Positions 11,016 through 21,840 of a DNA stretch of 64,000 bases are shown here, one piece after another. This DNA comes from Lepidostoma basale (Eukaryota > Arthropoda > Insecta > Trichoptera > Lepidostomatidae): contig JAHDVF020000676.1 in NCBI GenBank assembly GCA_022606425.2, forward strand, positions 310,001 to 374,000, given 5' to 3'. The position numbers were made by a program, and so were the translations under genes. The notes under the pieces are model-generated. The model ran no database searches and was not told the origin of the DNA. It was given only the letters and a program-made list of their open reading frames with translations. Position 1 is the stretch's first letter, and each line of letters opens with the position of its first letter.

Positions 11016-11656
11016 AATAATTATATTAAAATGAGCAGTATATTAAAAAAAAAACACTGGCGTGGGAACGTCAGACCATTTGGAAATGTTATATTAGTGG
11101 ATTTTTCCAACTGAGGCAGCTAATGCTGTATGTAAGGATATGTTTACCTATCACAGCATTTTTTTTTTCAGAGAAAAACTAAAACAGCTGAAGTAAATCG
11201 TCTAATCCAAAAGATATAGGTTATCGCCCTGCCAGAACAATTTTACATTAAAATAACATTATTAAAATAGATTATACCAATTCATAGAATTGTTACTTAG
11301 AATTTAACGTTTTTCCATGTAGAGTCATAACATAACCTAAAATAATACGTAAGTAAAACGATATATAATTTCATTTCTATTCGATATAATTTAGAACTAA
11401 AACTTTGAAATATGTAATGCGGAAATATAATCTGTATTCATTTCAACGGCAAAATAGAATAAGCTGAAGATATATATGAATTAGAAATATAAATATTTTA
11501 CTTACTAAGAAGTAACACGCAAATAATTTTTTTGACAGGTTAGAGATAGGGATGGGCAATCCGCTCACGAGTCGACTCAAAGATTCGAATCTTTTTGGTG
11601 AGCGGGTGAGCGATGATCCATAAAAAAAGAGCGGCAGCTCAATGATCCGCTAGGTC

Positions 11657-11800
11657 AGGGGGGTCGGCAAACTTATTAGCCAAAGAGCCAAATGCGTACT
11701 TTACAACGATTTAAAAAAAAATTGAGAGCCAAATATGTTTATTGATTTAGATAACCTTTATTATAATTTTTGCACTTCATTCAATTACGGGTACACTGAA
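11657..11800 (+). mobile_element. End of a second hAT-like element
   Basis: CAGGGGGGTCGGCAAACT followed by an AGCCAAAGAGCCAAAT stretch is the typical head of a common hAT-derived MITE. The other end was not found. Confidence 0.4.
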
Positions 11801-11821
11801 TAAAACATTATTTCATACTTC

Positions 11822-12345
11822 TTCCTGTGATGAAGGCGACCAGCCTTCTCTCCATCTCTTTGGTGGTCATCCTGGTGGTCGACGGCCCTCTGGAGTCTCT
11901 TGCATCACGATATTAGGAATTCTTGCTGGATCCATTCTCTCGATGTCTCTGCCTACTCCATCTCACTATGTCTTCAATGTTGCAGGATTTGCGAATTTAT
12001 TCGTTGGGTATCCTATCTCTAACGGTTCTCCCCACAATAGGTCGCAGTCTGGTTCTGACAGTGTCTGCTCTTGCTTTGATTCCGTATGTTATTATGGGCC
12101 TGATGCATGTTTGTTTGTTGTTATTATTATGTTGCAGGATTTGCGAATTTATTCGTTGGGTATCCTATCTCTAACGGTTCTCCCCACAATAGGTCGCAGT
12201 CTGGTTCTGACAGTGTCTGCTCTTGCTTTGATTCCGTATGTTATTATGGGCCTGATGCATGTTTGTTTGTCGTTATTCTTAATTTTAGGCACAATTCCAG
12301 GTTCTCATCAATAAGACGACTTCGTAGTTTACTCTTGTTAAAATT
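11822..12345 (-). mobile_element. LINE fragment inside the hAT element
   Basis: The minus strand gives GPIITYGIKARADTVRT, then LRPIVGRTVRDRIPNE, and then a GRRPPG...PPKRWRE C-terminus. This is the same lineage as the copy at 19767-20272. It contains the tandem duplication at 11981-12276. Confidence 0.7.
11981..12276. repeat. 152-bp tandem duplication
   Basis: The block starting TGCAGGATTTGCG at 11981 is repeated from 12133 almost without change for about 144 bp. The near-identity suggests a recent event within an older LINE copy. Confidence 0.9.
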
Positions 12346-13042
12346 CCGGTGAATCGTATATTATTGCAAAAGAGTCGACTATTTTTAAGGGATCTGAGCT
12401 GAATGGTTCCGCTCAGTAAAGTGAGCCGATTCTTCTTGATAATTATCGAGTCGTTTGTCAAAAAAGTTGTTTGTCGTTGTGAATTTTTTTTTTAGCTCAT
12501 CGACAAAAAATTTATCCTGGTGAATTTTTTTTTTTTTACCGGAATCAACTTTTTTGGTCGAGGAGCAAAAAAAAAAGGTCACTAAAATAATTTCAAACTT
12601 TGAACGACTCAAAATGGTGAACCGTGGATCGTTAAAAAGAGTCGGCTCACTTTGCTGAGCGGAACCGTTCAGATCAGATCCCTGAGATGAGTCGTTTTGC
12701 CCATCCCTATACGTGCGTATATTTTTCAGTTCAAAAGAGCGACTAATTTCATATCTGACCACGCAAAGAGTCAAAAAAGCCACTAATTTGCATCTTATCA
12801 CGCCAAGCGAATATAGACTCTAAAGATCGATACTCAGGTGATACGAACATGAAGGTCTATACTCGCTCGCACTACGAAAATTTATAAATTTACAAAGTTA
12901 ATTAGAGCTCGATTAATAACAAAAATATGCCTATGCCCACCGCTGTCTATCTATTAAGGAAGTGTATCAATTTGAAAACGATCTGCCCAGGAATAACCCC
13001 GGAATCAGTCCACACACAGAGGGAAACTGCCTTTTATTTATA

Positions 13043-13081
13043 TAGATAGATAGAAGATAGAAGATAGAAGATAGAAGATAT
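13043..13081. repeat. Microsatellite of GATAGAA-type units
   Basis: GATA units followed by about five AGATAGA-type heptamers, adjoining the Helitron 5' head. Confidence 0.8.
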
Positions 13082-13369
13082 ACTCGTATAAATATTATCA
13101 ATTATTACTTGAATCTTTCATTTTATGAATATTTTCCTTTATTGCATTATGGTAAAGGGTATCTCTAGGCTTATCTATCTTATAGAATAAATCGATTAAA
13201 TTACTACTAAAATTAAACTAAATTATTTAATTCTTCTGTTTATGATCTCTTTTCCGTAGTATAAAATAACAAGTGAATAACAGACGAACGGATCCGATAT
13301 TCAAAATACAATTTTATAACGATATGTTAATAATGATATGTTAGCCTGTAGATATTCAACGATATGTTA

Positions 13370-13818
13370 GCCTGTGTTCTGCCAGTTGGTACCTACTTAT
13401 GGTCTTGAAACTGTAACATGGTCCAAACAAAGTGCCGAGAAACTACGAGTGACCCAAAGAGCCATGGAAAGAGCCATGTTAGGAATAAGCTTAAGAGACA
13501 GAGTCAAAAACTATACGGAGAAAGAAAATAAAAGGTCACTGGCATCATCCACCGGATGACGACTCTAAACTGGCAATGGGCAGGTCACGCAGCCAGAAGC
13601 TCAGATGTAAAATGGACAAGAAGACTACTGACTTGGAGACCGTGGACGGCAAAGAGAAGTGCAGGACGACCACACCTACGGTGGAAGGATGATCTGAACA
13701 GACACGTCGTAATAACCTGGATGCAGTCTCCACAAGACAGAGTGACATGGAAGCGAATGGAGGAGGCCTTTGTCCAGGAGTGGACGGGAATAGGCTGAGG
13801 AAGAAGAAGAAGAAGATG
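13370..13818 (+). mobile_element. RTE-like LINE 3' end
   Basis: Two plus-strand frames joined by a frameshift. TYGLETVTWSKQSAEKLR continues to AMLGISLRDRVKN. The next frame gives WQWAGHAARSSDVKW, then RSAGRPHLRWKDDL, then DRVTWKRMEEAFVQEWT and a stop. It is followed by a GAAGAAG tail. This is the thumb and C-terminal region of an RTE-like reverse transcriptase. Confidence 0.8.
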
Positions 13819-14493
13819 TTAATAAAAATGTATAGATGACGTCTTGGAATCAATTGATGATTATGGTTTGCAAACTGCCATAGTTACAATAGTAAAGCAG
13901 TTCAGAACACTCGCCTGAAAAGCGAAATGTCGCATATACGTATTTTAGTTTTTGTGGCAGGTAGCTTTGGTGACAATCATTTAGAGATTTCTAAATAGTA
14001 TGTTTTTTAGATTTTATTAATATTATTTATGCATCAAATGTATAGTGTTAAAATACTATTTTAATCATATTATATTGGCACGAAGCAAATGAAAATAACA
14101 CGACCGTGTTTTACCGCAGTACTATAATTTGATAATTGAATTAAGAGTGACAACTCACCACCACCTGTTATTGTCGCAAAGAAGATTCTTTTTTTTCTCT
14201 TGCCTCCCACTACATAGCGATATTTATGCCTTTATGATGTCATAAGTTGATTAATGTTTCATCCGTTCCTGCATTCCCGCGAGAATTTTACACCAGTTTA
14301 AAGTATTATAAATTATTGTGTGTTTGCTACTCGTAACGAAAAATAATATTACGGGAATTGAGTACAAGAATAGACATTGTCTAAAGTGCTAACCATTACT
14401 CACTAAAAGCATATATTAACTGATAATAAAATATTGTATTTAAAATATGATTACGCAGACGTCAGATTATTAACTTATTACTAATTTACGAAG

Positions 14494-14700
14494 ACCTTCG
14501 TGGCAGAGTGGCTAGAGCTAAGACTGCAACACCGAAGGTCCCGGGTTCGATGGCGATGGCAGTGTGATTATCACACTGTCTTTGGTCTGGTGTAGAATTC
14601 ATTTGACAATAGAATGACGATAGATTAACTACCTATCACATGTCATGGCTAAGAAGTTGTATACAGTAATTTAGTTCAAATAACCTGCAGTATACAAATG
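14494..14700 (+). mobile_element. tRNA-derived SINE, copy A (diverged)
   Basis: Starts ACCTTCGTGGCAGAGTGG (A-box TGGCAGAGTGG) with a damaged B-box (GGTTCGATGGC). The body follows (CACACTGTCTTTGGTCTGG, ACCTATCACATGTCA) and ends GTATACAGTAATT...AGTATAC. A head of this type carries an internal Pol III promoter. Confidence 0.8.
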
Positions 14701-14785
14701 TGGAAAGTAACGGGAAACTACCACATTATAGGCCTTTCAAAGTGGCCAAGAATCAGCAAAAATGTTACAATTTGCTGCAAACCAA

Positions 14786-14832
14786 TCCCTTGGATTGAAA
14801 TTAGGGAAAGACTAATTTATAAGAGGCCAATG
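14786..14832 (+). mobile_element. Tail scrap of a LINE
   Basis: AATTTGCTGCAAACCAATCC and what follows match the tail of the LINE at 25855-26097. Confidence 0.5.
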
Positions 14833-15271
14833 TTCTAATGGCAAGCGTATTTTTTGCACATATTTTGGAATCAGTGAAAAACATTGAATTAAAAAATATT
14901 ATATTTATTATTAATTATGATACTTTGATAATCACTTCAATCAGATAGAAATGCTTTACAAATAGTGATTTTCGTGTTAACCCGTAACGAATTAACCCGT
15001 CCGCTCCTCTCGTGTTTATACCATAATACCCTTTCTCTTTCCCATAAAACTTATTCTTATACATGTACCCGTTCATTAATTATTTAACTCTGCCTACCCT
15101 TTGACACCCTGTATGTGTTTGATGTTTGGAGTAGTTCATTAATTAATTATTATTTAATAAACATACTTGTAAAAACCATAAATTTGGGATTGTAATGTCG
15201 ACATTATATCATCTCTCGTCTCTATATGTAAACCTTTAAAATGTATTATGTATTGGTCGTCTGTTTTACAG

Positions 15272-15670
15272 GACGTGGCGTTCATCAATCCGGCCAACGT
15301 GGTGTTCGTGTACATGCTGGTGCGAGAGCTGGTGGACGGTGAGAGCATCGCGCGCGAGCAGGAACTGCAGGCCGTGGTGTTGACCTGTCTATACCTCTCT
15401 TACTCCTACATGGGCAACGAAATCTCCTACCCGCTCAAGCCCTTCCTCGTGGAGGATTCCAAGGAGCGTTTCTGGGACCGCTGCCTGCTCATAGTGGAGC
15501 GCCTGTCCTCCAGCATGTTGCGGATCAACTCCGAGCCCGGGTTCTTCACGGAGATCTTCACGGAGCTGAAGTCCTGCGGCGCCGCGGCGGCCCCGCTGCC
15601 CGCGCCACTGCCCGCCCCGCTGTCGGCGCCGCTGGCCGCGCCGCTCTGCGCGCCGCTCCCCGCGCCCTGA
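15272..15670 (+). CDS. CDK5R1: CDK5R1 (p35 activator of Cdk5), exon 2 with stop
   Basis: Codes for residues 219-350. It follows the acceptor TGTTTTACAG in phase 0. [20 protein letters not shown] continues the cyclin-like fold. [20 protein letters not shown] and [12 protein letters not shown] are the most conserved p35 segments, and FWDRCL...SSSMLRIN...[11 protein letters not shown] closes the Cdk5-binding domain. The total of 350 residues compares with 307 in human p35. The last 28 residues are a Pro/Ala-rich tail ([17 protein letters not shown] and onward) of PLxAP-type repeats, not part of the conserved fold. Its high GC content could have grown by slippage. The stop is TGA 15668-15670. Confidence 0.95.
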   Translation, partial: DVAFINPANVVFVYMLVRELVDGESIAREQELQAVVLTCLYLSYSYMGNEISYPLKPFLVEDSKERFWDRCLLIVERLSSSMLRINSEPGFFTEIFTELKSCGAAAAPLPAPLPAPLSAPLAAPLCAPLPAP

Positions 15671-15744
15671 CGCACGGAGGTCACCGTGGTCCGCCTGCTC
15701 CTGTCCGGCAGGCCGCAGCACTAGCGCCTTACTGTCCTCGAGGG

Positions 15745-15750
15745 AATAAA
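15745..15750 (+). terminator. Polyadenylation signal of CDK5R1
   Basis: AATAAA 75 bases after the stop. It would give a very short 3' UTR. Other possible signals further right (AATAAA at about 19673) would give a long one. Confidence 0.55.
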
Positions 15751-17344
15751 CCTGTGTAACTAATTCGTGTGAATCTATATGCGGCCGTCGCAGTTGCGGT
15801 GCCAGCAGGGACGCGACTGTGACATGCCCGGATACATTTTAACTACATAATTAAGTTTGCGTTAAAACGTACAGTTTGTATGCAATCGATTGATGTTGAA
15901 AGCTACGAAAGATGCGTGATGAGGTCGGTACCTTTTGCTGTCGGACTCTATTAGAAAATCTGGTGATCGGTACCTCAATCTTATGTATTCCTCAATGGCT
16001 GAACTGATATTTTTCGATCGTGCATTCACGAGTATTGTTTGAGATAAGTACACTATGTGTTAATGTATGTATTGTATTGTGTGGTGATGATACAGGTCTG
16101 GCGGGCCTCAGAGTCCAGAGGTGTGTTGCGAGGAGGTCGCAGGTCCAGAGTTCTGTACATTCCCTATCCATTATTACCGATTAGCAGCCATACTTTAGAC
16201 CTAGTCATTGTGGTAGATGTTCTATTATAGGACGAGGGACTATATTTAGGTCAATTTGTTCACCGACTTATACAAATGAGAGCATCGAGATGATTTTGCG
16301 TACTATATAACAAATTGTATAGCATTCTGTGCAAATCGGTCCCGAACTCATATAAATTTAAATGTCCTCAATGTCACGAGATCCAACAGATGATTTTGTT
16401 TTAAGGGGGATGGAAAAGAGAATATTTAGAAAATTACATCACTGAAAAAGTTTTGAATTGTCCACATTGAAATTAATATTCACTGAAATCATCGAATTGG
16501 CGTTAAAACTTTTATGACAACTCAAATTTCATTAATCTCTTTTTTAATTCAAATTTCCAAAGAAAAATATTATATATCTACGAAAAATACATTTGATTTC
16601 TCCCCTATAGCCCAATTTATGATTCTTTTGGTATTGGACGTGTTTCCAAATGTTTTGTTATTATGTTTAACTTATTATAGTAGGATTGAAGCATTGCAAA
16701 TTGCAACCATTTGACTGAGATCTGAAATAATGTACACAAATATATGTTAAAGACTCAATAACTATGATACATCGGGGTCACCCAGGGACATTCAATCGTT
16801 AACACTGAGAACACATTGCCTTACTTCACCAAAGTTGCTTGAGTTATAATCCACCCGAGAATCAACAGAGTAAGGGTTAGTTTGGTAGGTACTAACATAG
16901 CTATTACATATTATTAGATATTCGTATAAACACATACGCTGTCGTCAAAAGCTGTGAAACTTTTGCCAAGAGGAACTCATTTATTGATTTATTTTTAATC
17001 AAAATTAAAGTAAATAGTTTGTAAATTATTATTAATATTATTTTGGAATGAGTTGAGAATTGTATTATTCGTATTACATAATATAAAAGCCGAGGAATGT
17101 GCAATAATAACTTTATGTCATTTATTATTAGTATATTATTTTATCAATAAGAAGTTATTATACGATCTTATACTTTTACTAAAAAAATCTATAAGATACG
17201 TAATTATATTATTATAATCTGGGTTCAAATAATGCAACATTATATACGAATTAACTAAAAATATATTAGTAACGACAATTTCTTTCATAGACAATCAAAT
17301 ATATTTTGCTCGATTATGAATATAATTTATTTTTATCTTTTAGA

Positions 17345-17402
17345 ATTTTTTATTTTAGGAATGACACATTATTATTAATGTGTCATCACTAAAATAAAAT
17401 TA
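17345..17402. repeat. AT-rich hairpin
   Basis: TTTTATTTTAG-AATGACACATTA and TAATGTGTCAT-CACTAAAATAAAA pair over more than 20 bp around a 4-base loop. Confidence 0.65.
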
Positions 17403-17895
17403 TATGCTTTCTTTACTTAATAATTGTCGGTTATGTTTTAATTAACTTAGTGTAGCAGAGTAGCTTAATTTTTTTTGCGGTTTATAAGTACATGAAGAAT
17501 GCTTTTTGTATGGGCCACCCCGAGATATGGGTCATCTTAATTTTTTGCAACCGAATTAAATTTAATATTATTCGCAAGCAGTTACAGTGGGAATCATTTT
17601 CTGTAATCGTACACCAAAGATATATTTATTATAACTTATCCGAATTTTTTTGTTGTTGTTATTTTATTAATAATGACACATTTCTTTGAATGTATGTTTG
17701 ATACATTGCAGAAATTATAAACGCGTATATAAAAAGGTTTGTTCGTGCCTTTGGTGTAACAGAAACGGTTTAATGGGTATTGTGGCAAAAAATGAAGATG
17801 GCCCATAACGCATCGCGAGGCGACCCGTACTGGAAGTGATCACCTTACGTATTGTAGAAAAATGATTTTGGATGTAAGTTGTACCTACCTAGCCT

Positions 17896-18140
17896 GTGGC
17901 GGTACTCCCATAGAAGCCCAGAAGCCAGGCTTGCATAAGAAATTTTGAATAAAAACCTCTTCTGGTTTACAGAGGTTCAGCTCTTGAAGCTATTCCTCTT
18001 AGGTCTGATGGAAACATTCTTGGAAGGTGATTTGGTGGGTTGTTGGTTTATGCGGGGGCGTGATTACTTAGATTTGGGGGTTTTGATTTAAAATGTCTTA
18101 TGCAAGCCGGGCTTCTGGGCTTCTGTGGGAGTACCGCTAC
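17896..18140. mobile_element. hAT-type MITE, copy 1
   Basis: Ends are inverted repeats of about 35 bp: GTGGCGGTACTCCCATAGAA at the left and its complement at the right (GGGAGTACCGCTAC). The interior has GGTTCAGCTC...GCTATTCCTCTTA. A full second copy lies at 57139-57387 and a partial one at 34120-34208. Confidence 0.85.
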
Positions 18141-18144
18141 CTAC

Positions 18145-19699
18145 ATGATATGATATAAGCGCGCCTCGCGACTGCGGGCGTGGGGCACTCGACTTGTAAG
18201 TAGGTAACTAGTAGTTAAATAGCGATAGGATGCCCAAGCAGCAATCAGCCCCGCGCTCCAAAAGTCGCTGGGAACCTACCCGTCACCTTGCGCTTCAAGG
18301 GTTGCGAAGATTCGTCGTAGCATCTCCAAAAAAATATTATAGAGCATAGTTTAGACAAGAGCTAGAAATACTTCGCTAATCGAAAGGCCTATTTTTGTGA
18401 GCTACGAATAATTCGGAAATAATACCATCTCCTTAACTCACAGAGCTTTGTAAACAAATGGATTAAAATGTATTAGCTGATCGATATTTCATGCGGATTC
18501 CGTGTAGTAATACTAAGGTCTACTAAATATATTGTGTTCTTACATATTAACAGAAATACACATTAAAACACGAAAATAATATTTTTCACTGGGTATCGAT
18601 CATGCTTTGTAATAATAAAACAAACATACAAAATTCATTTGTCGTCAAAATTAATTCGATATAATATTATAAAACGTATACCATCTGAAAAATTATTAAT
18701 ATTTTTATAGAGTGACATGTCTAGCCCTAAACTGGCGAATATGTGACTGTGTAAAAACATAATAAAACTTTTATAAAATATACATTTTTCTAACAAGTTT
18801 TACGTCTTTGTTCTAGCAACAATAAAAAAAAATCATGTATACATTTTATTTAATGTCTCATAGGGACCGTTTGCAATGTTTTCAACATGTAACTTAGTGT
18901 TATTAATTTAATTGTCCCTGCCACTACTAAGAGCGGGATTCTCTCCCTCTTATCCTGATCTTTCATATTCCCTTATCTTCCGGTTATTATAATAAGTGTA
19001 GTAAACAATGAAATTGTTTAGTCAATGGTAGCGTGAACTGTCTCGAAGACAGTTGGCTATCAGATTACATGTAATTTATTATTATTAAGAGCACACATCA
19101 CTTACTAAAGTACTTCATCTTCAGATCTGTGAGTCCAGCCTGCAGGAGACACCAAATTGTGATGGGAATAATCGAATGATCGTATAATTGCTTAAATACT
19201 CATTTAGAACCGTTCGATTATTTAAATGCCACGATTGCGAATTATTCGATTATTTAAAAATTTCAACTACTCAACTCGAATTCATTTGCGAATGATAAAA
19301 TAATTCCAAATTTTCGATGTAAATCGTCGATTATTCCCAATATTAAACCAAAATACTCGCCGGAGGGAAAACGTTGGTCGATTATGATTATTTCAAATAC
19401 CTACTTATTGTAAGTCGTTGTAAGGTTCGTTTTACATTCAAGAGTCCTGTGATTTGTGCTTATTGTTTAATGATATTTGTTGAAATTGTTATAAATGTTA
19501 CATTGTAATTGACTACTGCGGGCGTGTGGGGGGCAAGGCGCGCTGGTCTCTACAGTTCCAGAGAAGCTCAGTCCAGTCAGTGATGATATGATATTAAATG
19601 CTAAATTCTCCGCAATTATTATTGTTACCGACTACTAATTATATTGTAAATAATAATGGACACGATTACTGGAATAAAGAATTTCTTATAAACAATCTG
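18145..19699. other. AT-rich DNA without a recognised feature
   Basis: No convincing gene. Contains a poorly conserved GC-richer block at 18165-18310 and two direct copies of a TTATACATTATACACAAAT-type word at its right border (19710-19766). Confidence 0.5.
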
Positions 19700-20690
19700 A
19701 GTTTTTATTTATTTATTTATACATTATACACAAATATATAAATTTATTTATACATTATACACAAATCGAAGTACGTGAACAAGTCAGTAAAGCCTCTGCC
19801 GTGTCAGGATGCCTGAAGAATCTGGTCTGGAAGAACAAGCACATGCGTATCGACAGCAAGATCAGAATCTATAAAACATGCGTGCGACCTATAATGACGT
19901 ACGCTGTAGAGACGCGGGCTGACACTGTGCGAACCAAGGGACTACTAAAAACATCGGAGATGAAGGTCCTAAGATCAATTACTGGAAAAACCCTCCGAGA
20001 TCGTGTCCGCAACGCAGACATAAAAAAAACCTGCGAAATAGAGGATATCGTTCAGTGGAGTAGATCCAGAAGAAAATACTGGAGGGACCATGTAGCCCGA
20101 ATGGATGGTAACAGACTCGCATATACAGCCGCTTATGAAATCCCTTCCGGACACCGCCCACCTGGAAGACCGCCTAAGAGATGGAGGGACAGCTGGATCT
20201 CATCATCCGACGAGATATGATTTCTGTGTCACAGATCGTCAGATCTATTAAGAGAAGAAGAAGAAGTAGAAGATTATACACAAATGAGACATTACAAACG
20301 ATAAAACATTTAGGCGACTCATTTGGACACAAAACGGTATTACAAAGATAAAATAAAACAAAATAACATGAGACCAAAAAAATCATACATATCAGAAGGA
20401 ATCCAAATATGTCGACGTCAGTGAGGTAGTACCTACTCTTTCCAGAATTTGCAATATTTTTATATGAATACTGCCTCACTGACACTGAAAATGTCCAAAT
20501 CCGAGATGATAAGATTCAGCGTCCGAATTGCTCTTCCTACTGGCATCACCAAAGGCAGGTTGGTTCTGCGTGACAGAGTAAAAAACAATTGATGTCAGCG
20601 TTGCCGCAGGTAGTTATCAGGAACCTATTTGCTCCAGAACATAGGGGTTCTCAATAGAGCCCCGAATCAGTTTGAAAAAATGTGTTGACA
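19700..20690 (-). mobile_element. Jockey-like LINE 3' end (J1), split by an RTE insertion
   Basis: The minus strand from about 20685 reads HFFKLIRGSIENPYVLEQIG, then a block with RQR-H, RTNLPLVMPVG-AI and DIFSV, then a 3' UTR that ends near 19700. A second copy of the same end lies at 45646-46012. The 3' UTR is interrupted at 19767-20272 by an RTE-like element in the plus sense. Confidence 0.75.
19767..20272 (+). mobile_element. RTE-like LINE 3' end with target duplication
   Basis: An open frame of about 150 residues: VSGCLKNLVWKNKHMRIDSK, then RIYKTCVRPIMTYAVETRAD, LRSITGKTLRDRVRN, YWRDHVARMDGNRL, GHRPPGRPPKRWRDSW, stop. This is the thumb and C-terminus of an RTE-like reverse transcriptase with a GAA-rich tail. 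The 13-bp word ATTATACACAAAT flanks it at 19754-19766 and 20273-20285, a clear target-site duplication. The intact frame suggests a fairly young copy. Confidence 0.85.
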
Positions 20691-20900
20691 GAGTTTTTAT
20701 TTATTGCATTATAAATCGCTTGACCACTAAGATCTTAATAGTTTTTAAAAAATTGGTTCCAAAATACGTAAGTCATCCCGAAAATACATATTTAGTGAAA
20801 TAATAGTACCTACGTGGAATTAAAAAGCAAACGTGCATTTTTTTCCTGAAGATGAATTTTTAAAAAATCATTTAATTTAAACTATTAAGAATATCTAAAT

Positions 20901-21250
20901 CATAGGTTCCCAACCCTTTCTGTACCACCGCTCTCTTTACAAGAAAAAAATCTAACGCTCCTTCCCCCTTTTTATTACAGATTAACTGTATCAATCTAAA
21001 AAAACAAAGGTTAAAATTAAAAAGATTATCAAATGTGTCAGTAATGTTGATATTCAGAATGCCTCTTAAATTGTTTATTGGTGAAAATAGTAGATATTAT
21101 CAAAGTATTTAATTATTATTTATTAAAATACAGGCGCCATAGCCGCCCCTCTTGACTGCTTCAAAGTTCCCCATTTACCTCTAGACCGCTACCACCCCCA
21201 TGGAAAGCTTCAACACTGGGTGGCGGCACCCCTCTCGTTGAGAACCTATG
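20901..21250. mobile_element. Non-autonomous hAT-like element, copy 1
   Basis: Inverted ends CATAGGTTCCCAAC and GTTGAGAACCTATG. The interior right part (GCGCCATAGCCGCCCCTCTTG and onward) matches, in inverse, the copy at 51480-51848. No transposase. Confidence 0.75.
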
Positions 21251-21599
21251 CTTTGAATTATATAAAATCTTAATAAGAACCTATACAGTTAAATATAGGG
21301 TGGTTATACATTAAAAATGAAAATTTGAAACTCAAATAAATTATTCATTATTTCTAAAAGGATTATATGTGTTAAGGAAGTCTACGATAAATTATTGTAC
21401 TTACTACAATAAAAGTAAGAACCTTAATTTCAAATATCCGGAAGCTATATATTATCTTCTACCCAAAACTATTTTCACGTTTAATAGTGACATCTATTGA
21501 CGATTATTAAAAATATATTTGAAAATTGTGCGTGCGATTTTATTAGCTGCGCTCAATAATAGTTACACTTTTTAACGCTAGGGGAAAGAAATAAATATA

Positions 21600-21840
21600 G
21601 ACACAATGAAAGATGGCGGCGAAAGCTGTCGGTGTTAAGTTCGTTCCTCGGAAAATGTAAAATTTATGCAGAATGTTCATATTTAATCGTAAATCTAAGC
21701 ATTATTACATAATAATTATAAGTGAACTGTTATCGATATCTTCAAAATCAGTGTAATTGTTTATATTTTGCATGTTAAAAGTGTGCGAAGTGAGAGTTTT
21801 GCCCAATTTCCACCACAGGAAAAAGAAAACTAAGGTAATG
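21600..21840 (+). promoter_or_regulatory. Candidate promoter and non-coding first exon
   Basis: AAGATGGCGGC at 21610-21620 is a YY1/Pho-type motif common just downstream of TATA-less starts. TATCGATA at 21731-21738 is a perfect DRE core-promoter word. A donor AAG before GTAATG lies at 21834/21835, preceded by an acceptor-like CCACCACAG. The ATG in the first motif opens only a 15-codon ORF (21613-21660). This could be the 5' exon of a gene or lncRNA whose other exons lie to the right, beyond what I can recognise. Confidence 0.35.

Larger units (their letters stand above)
11547..12709. mobile_element. hAT-type DNA transposon, non-autonomous
   Basis: Perfect 13-bp terminal inverted repeats: TAGGGATGGGCAA (11547-11559) and its complement (12697-12709). 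Sub-terminal blocks rich in GAGTCG / GCTCAC words recur, including AGGGATCTGAG and GATCCCTGAG (near 12389 and 12677). No transposase frame is present. A matching target duplication is not clear. A LINE occupies about 11822-12345. Confidence 0.65.
9721..13050 (-). mobile_element. Helitron with nested insertions
   Basis: On the minus strand the element opens TCTATATAAATAAAAGG at 13046 (the head is repeated at 13050 and 13054) and ends GCCGGGTCAGCTAG at 9721. The next base is T. These are the classic Helitron 5' TC and 3' CTRR ends with insertion between A and T. A helicase-like fragment in the same orientation lies near the 3' end (10315-10468). No Rep domain is seen. Much of the length comes from later insertions: a LINE (10547-11015) and a hAT-type element (11547-12709). 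Confidence 0.75.
8267..15271 (+). other. CDK5R1 intron, about 7 kb
   Basis: Begins GTACCTACC and ends TGTTTTACAG, phase 0. The first 1.45 kb (8267-9720) and the stretches 13830-14490 and 14835-15250 show no supported feature. The middle is filled by a Helitron with nested insertions, two LINE ends and a SINE. Confidence 0.9.
15751..19699 (+). other. AT-rich 3' flank, possibly long 3' UTR
   Basis: No protein gene is seen. Holds a hairpin (17345-17402) and a hAT-type MITE (17896-18140). Near the right end, TGTAAATA (a Pumilio-type site, about 19645) lies shortly before ACTGGAATAAAG, a plausible polyadenylation signal. Neuronal genes often have long 3' UTRs; whether this one does is not shown by sequence alone. 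Confidence 0.3.

Noticed and set aside
10745..11020. 91-codon plus-strand frame
   Set aside because: Antisense of a LINE fragment whose real coding sense is minus.
14494..14570. Possible tRNA genes at the SINE heads (also 27803, 28927, 56853, 62878)
   Set aside because: A- and B-boxes are present but no acceptor stem closes, and each continues into the same SINE body.
15248..15271. Start codon for the second CDK5R1 exon at 15248
   Set aside because: The eight codons before 15272 lie in the intron, before a good acceptor; exon 1 joins in phase 0.
15389..15721. Minus-strand frames of 110 and 85 codons across CDK5R1 exon 2
   Set aside because: Antisense shadows of the GC-rich exon; Gly/Ala/Arg-rich with no domain.
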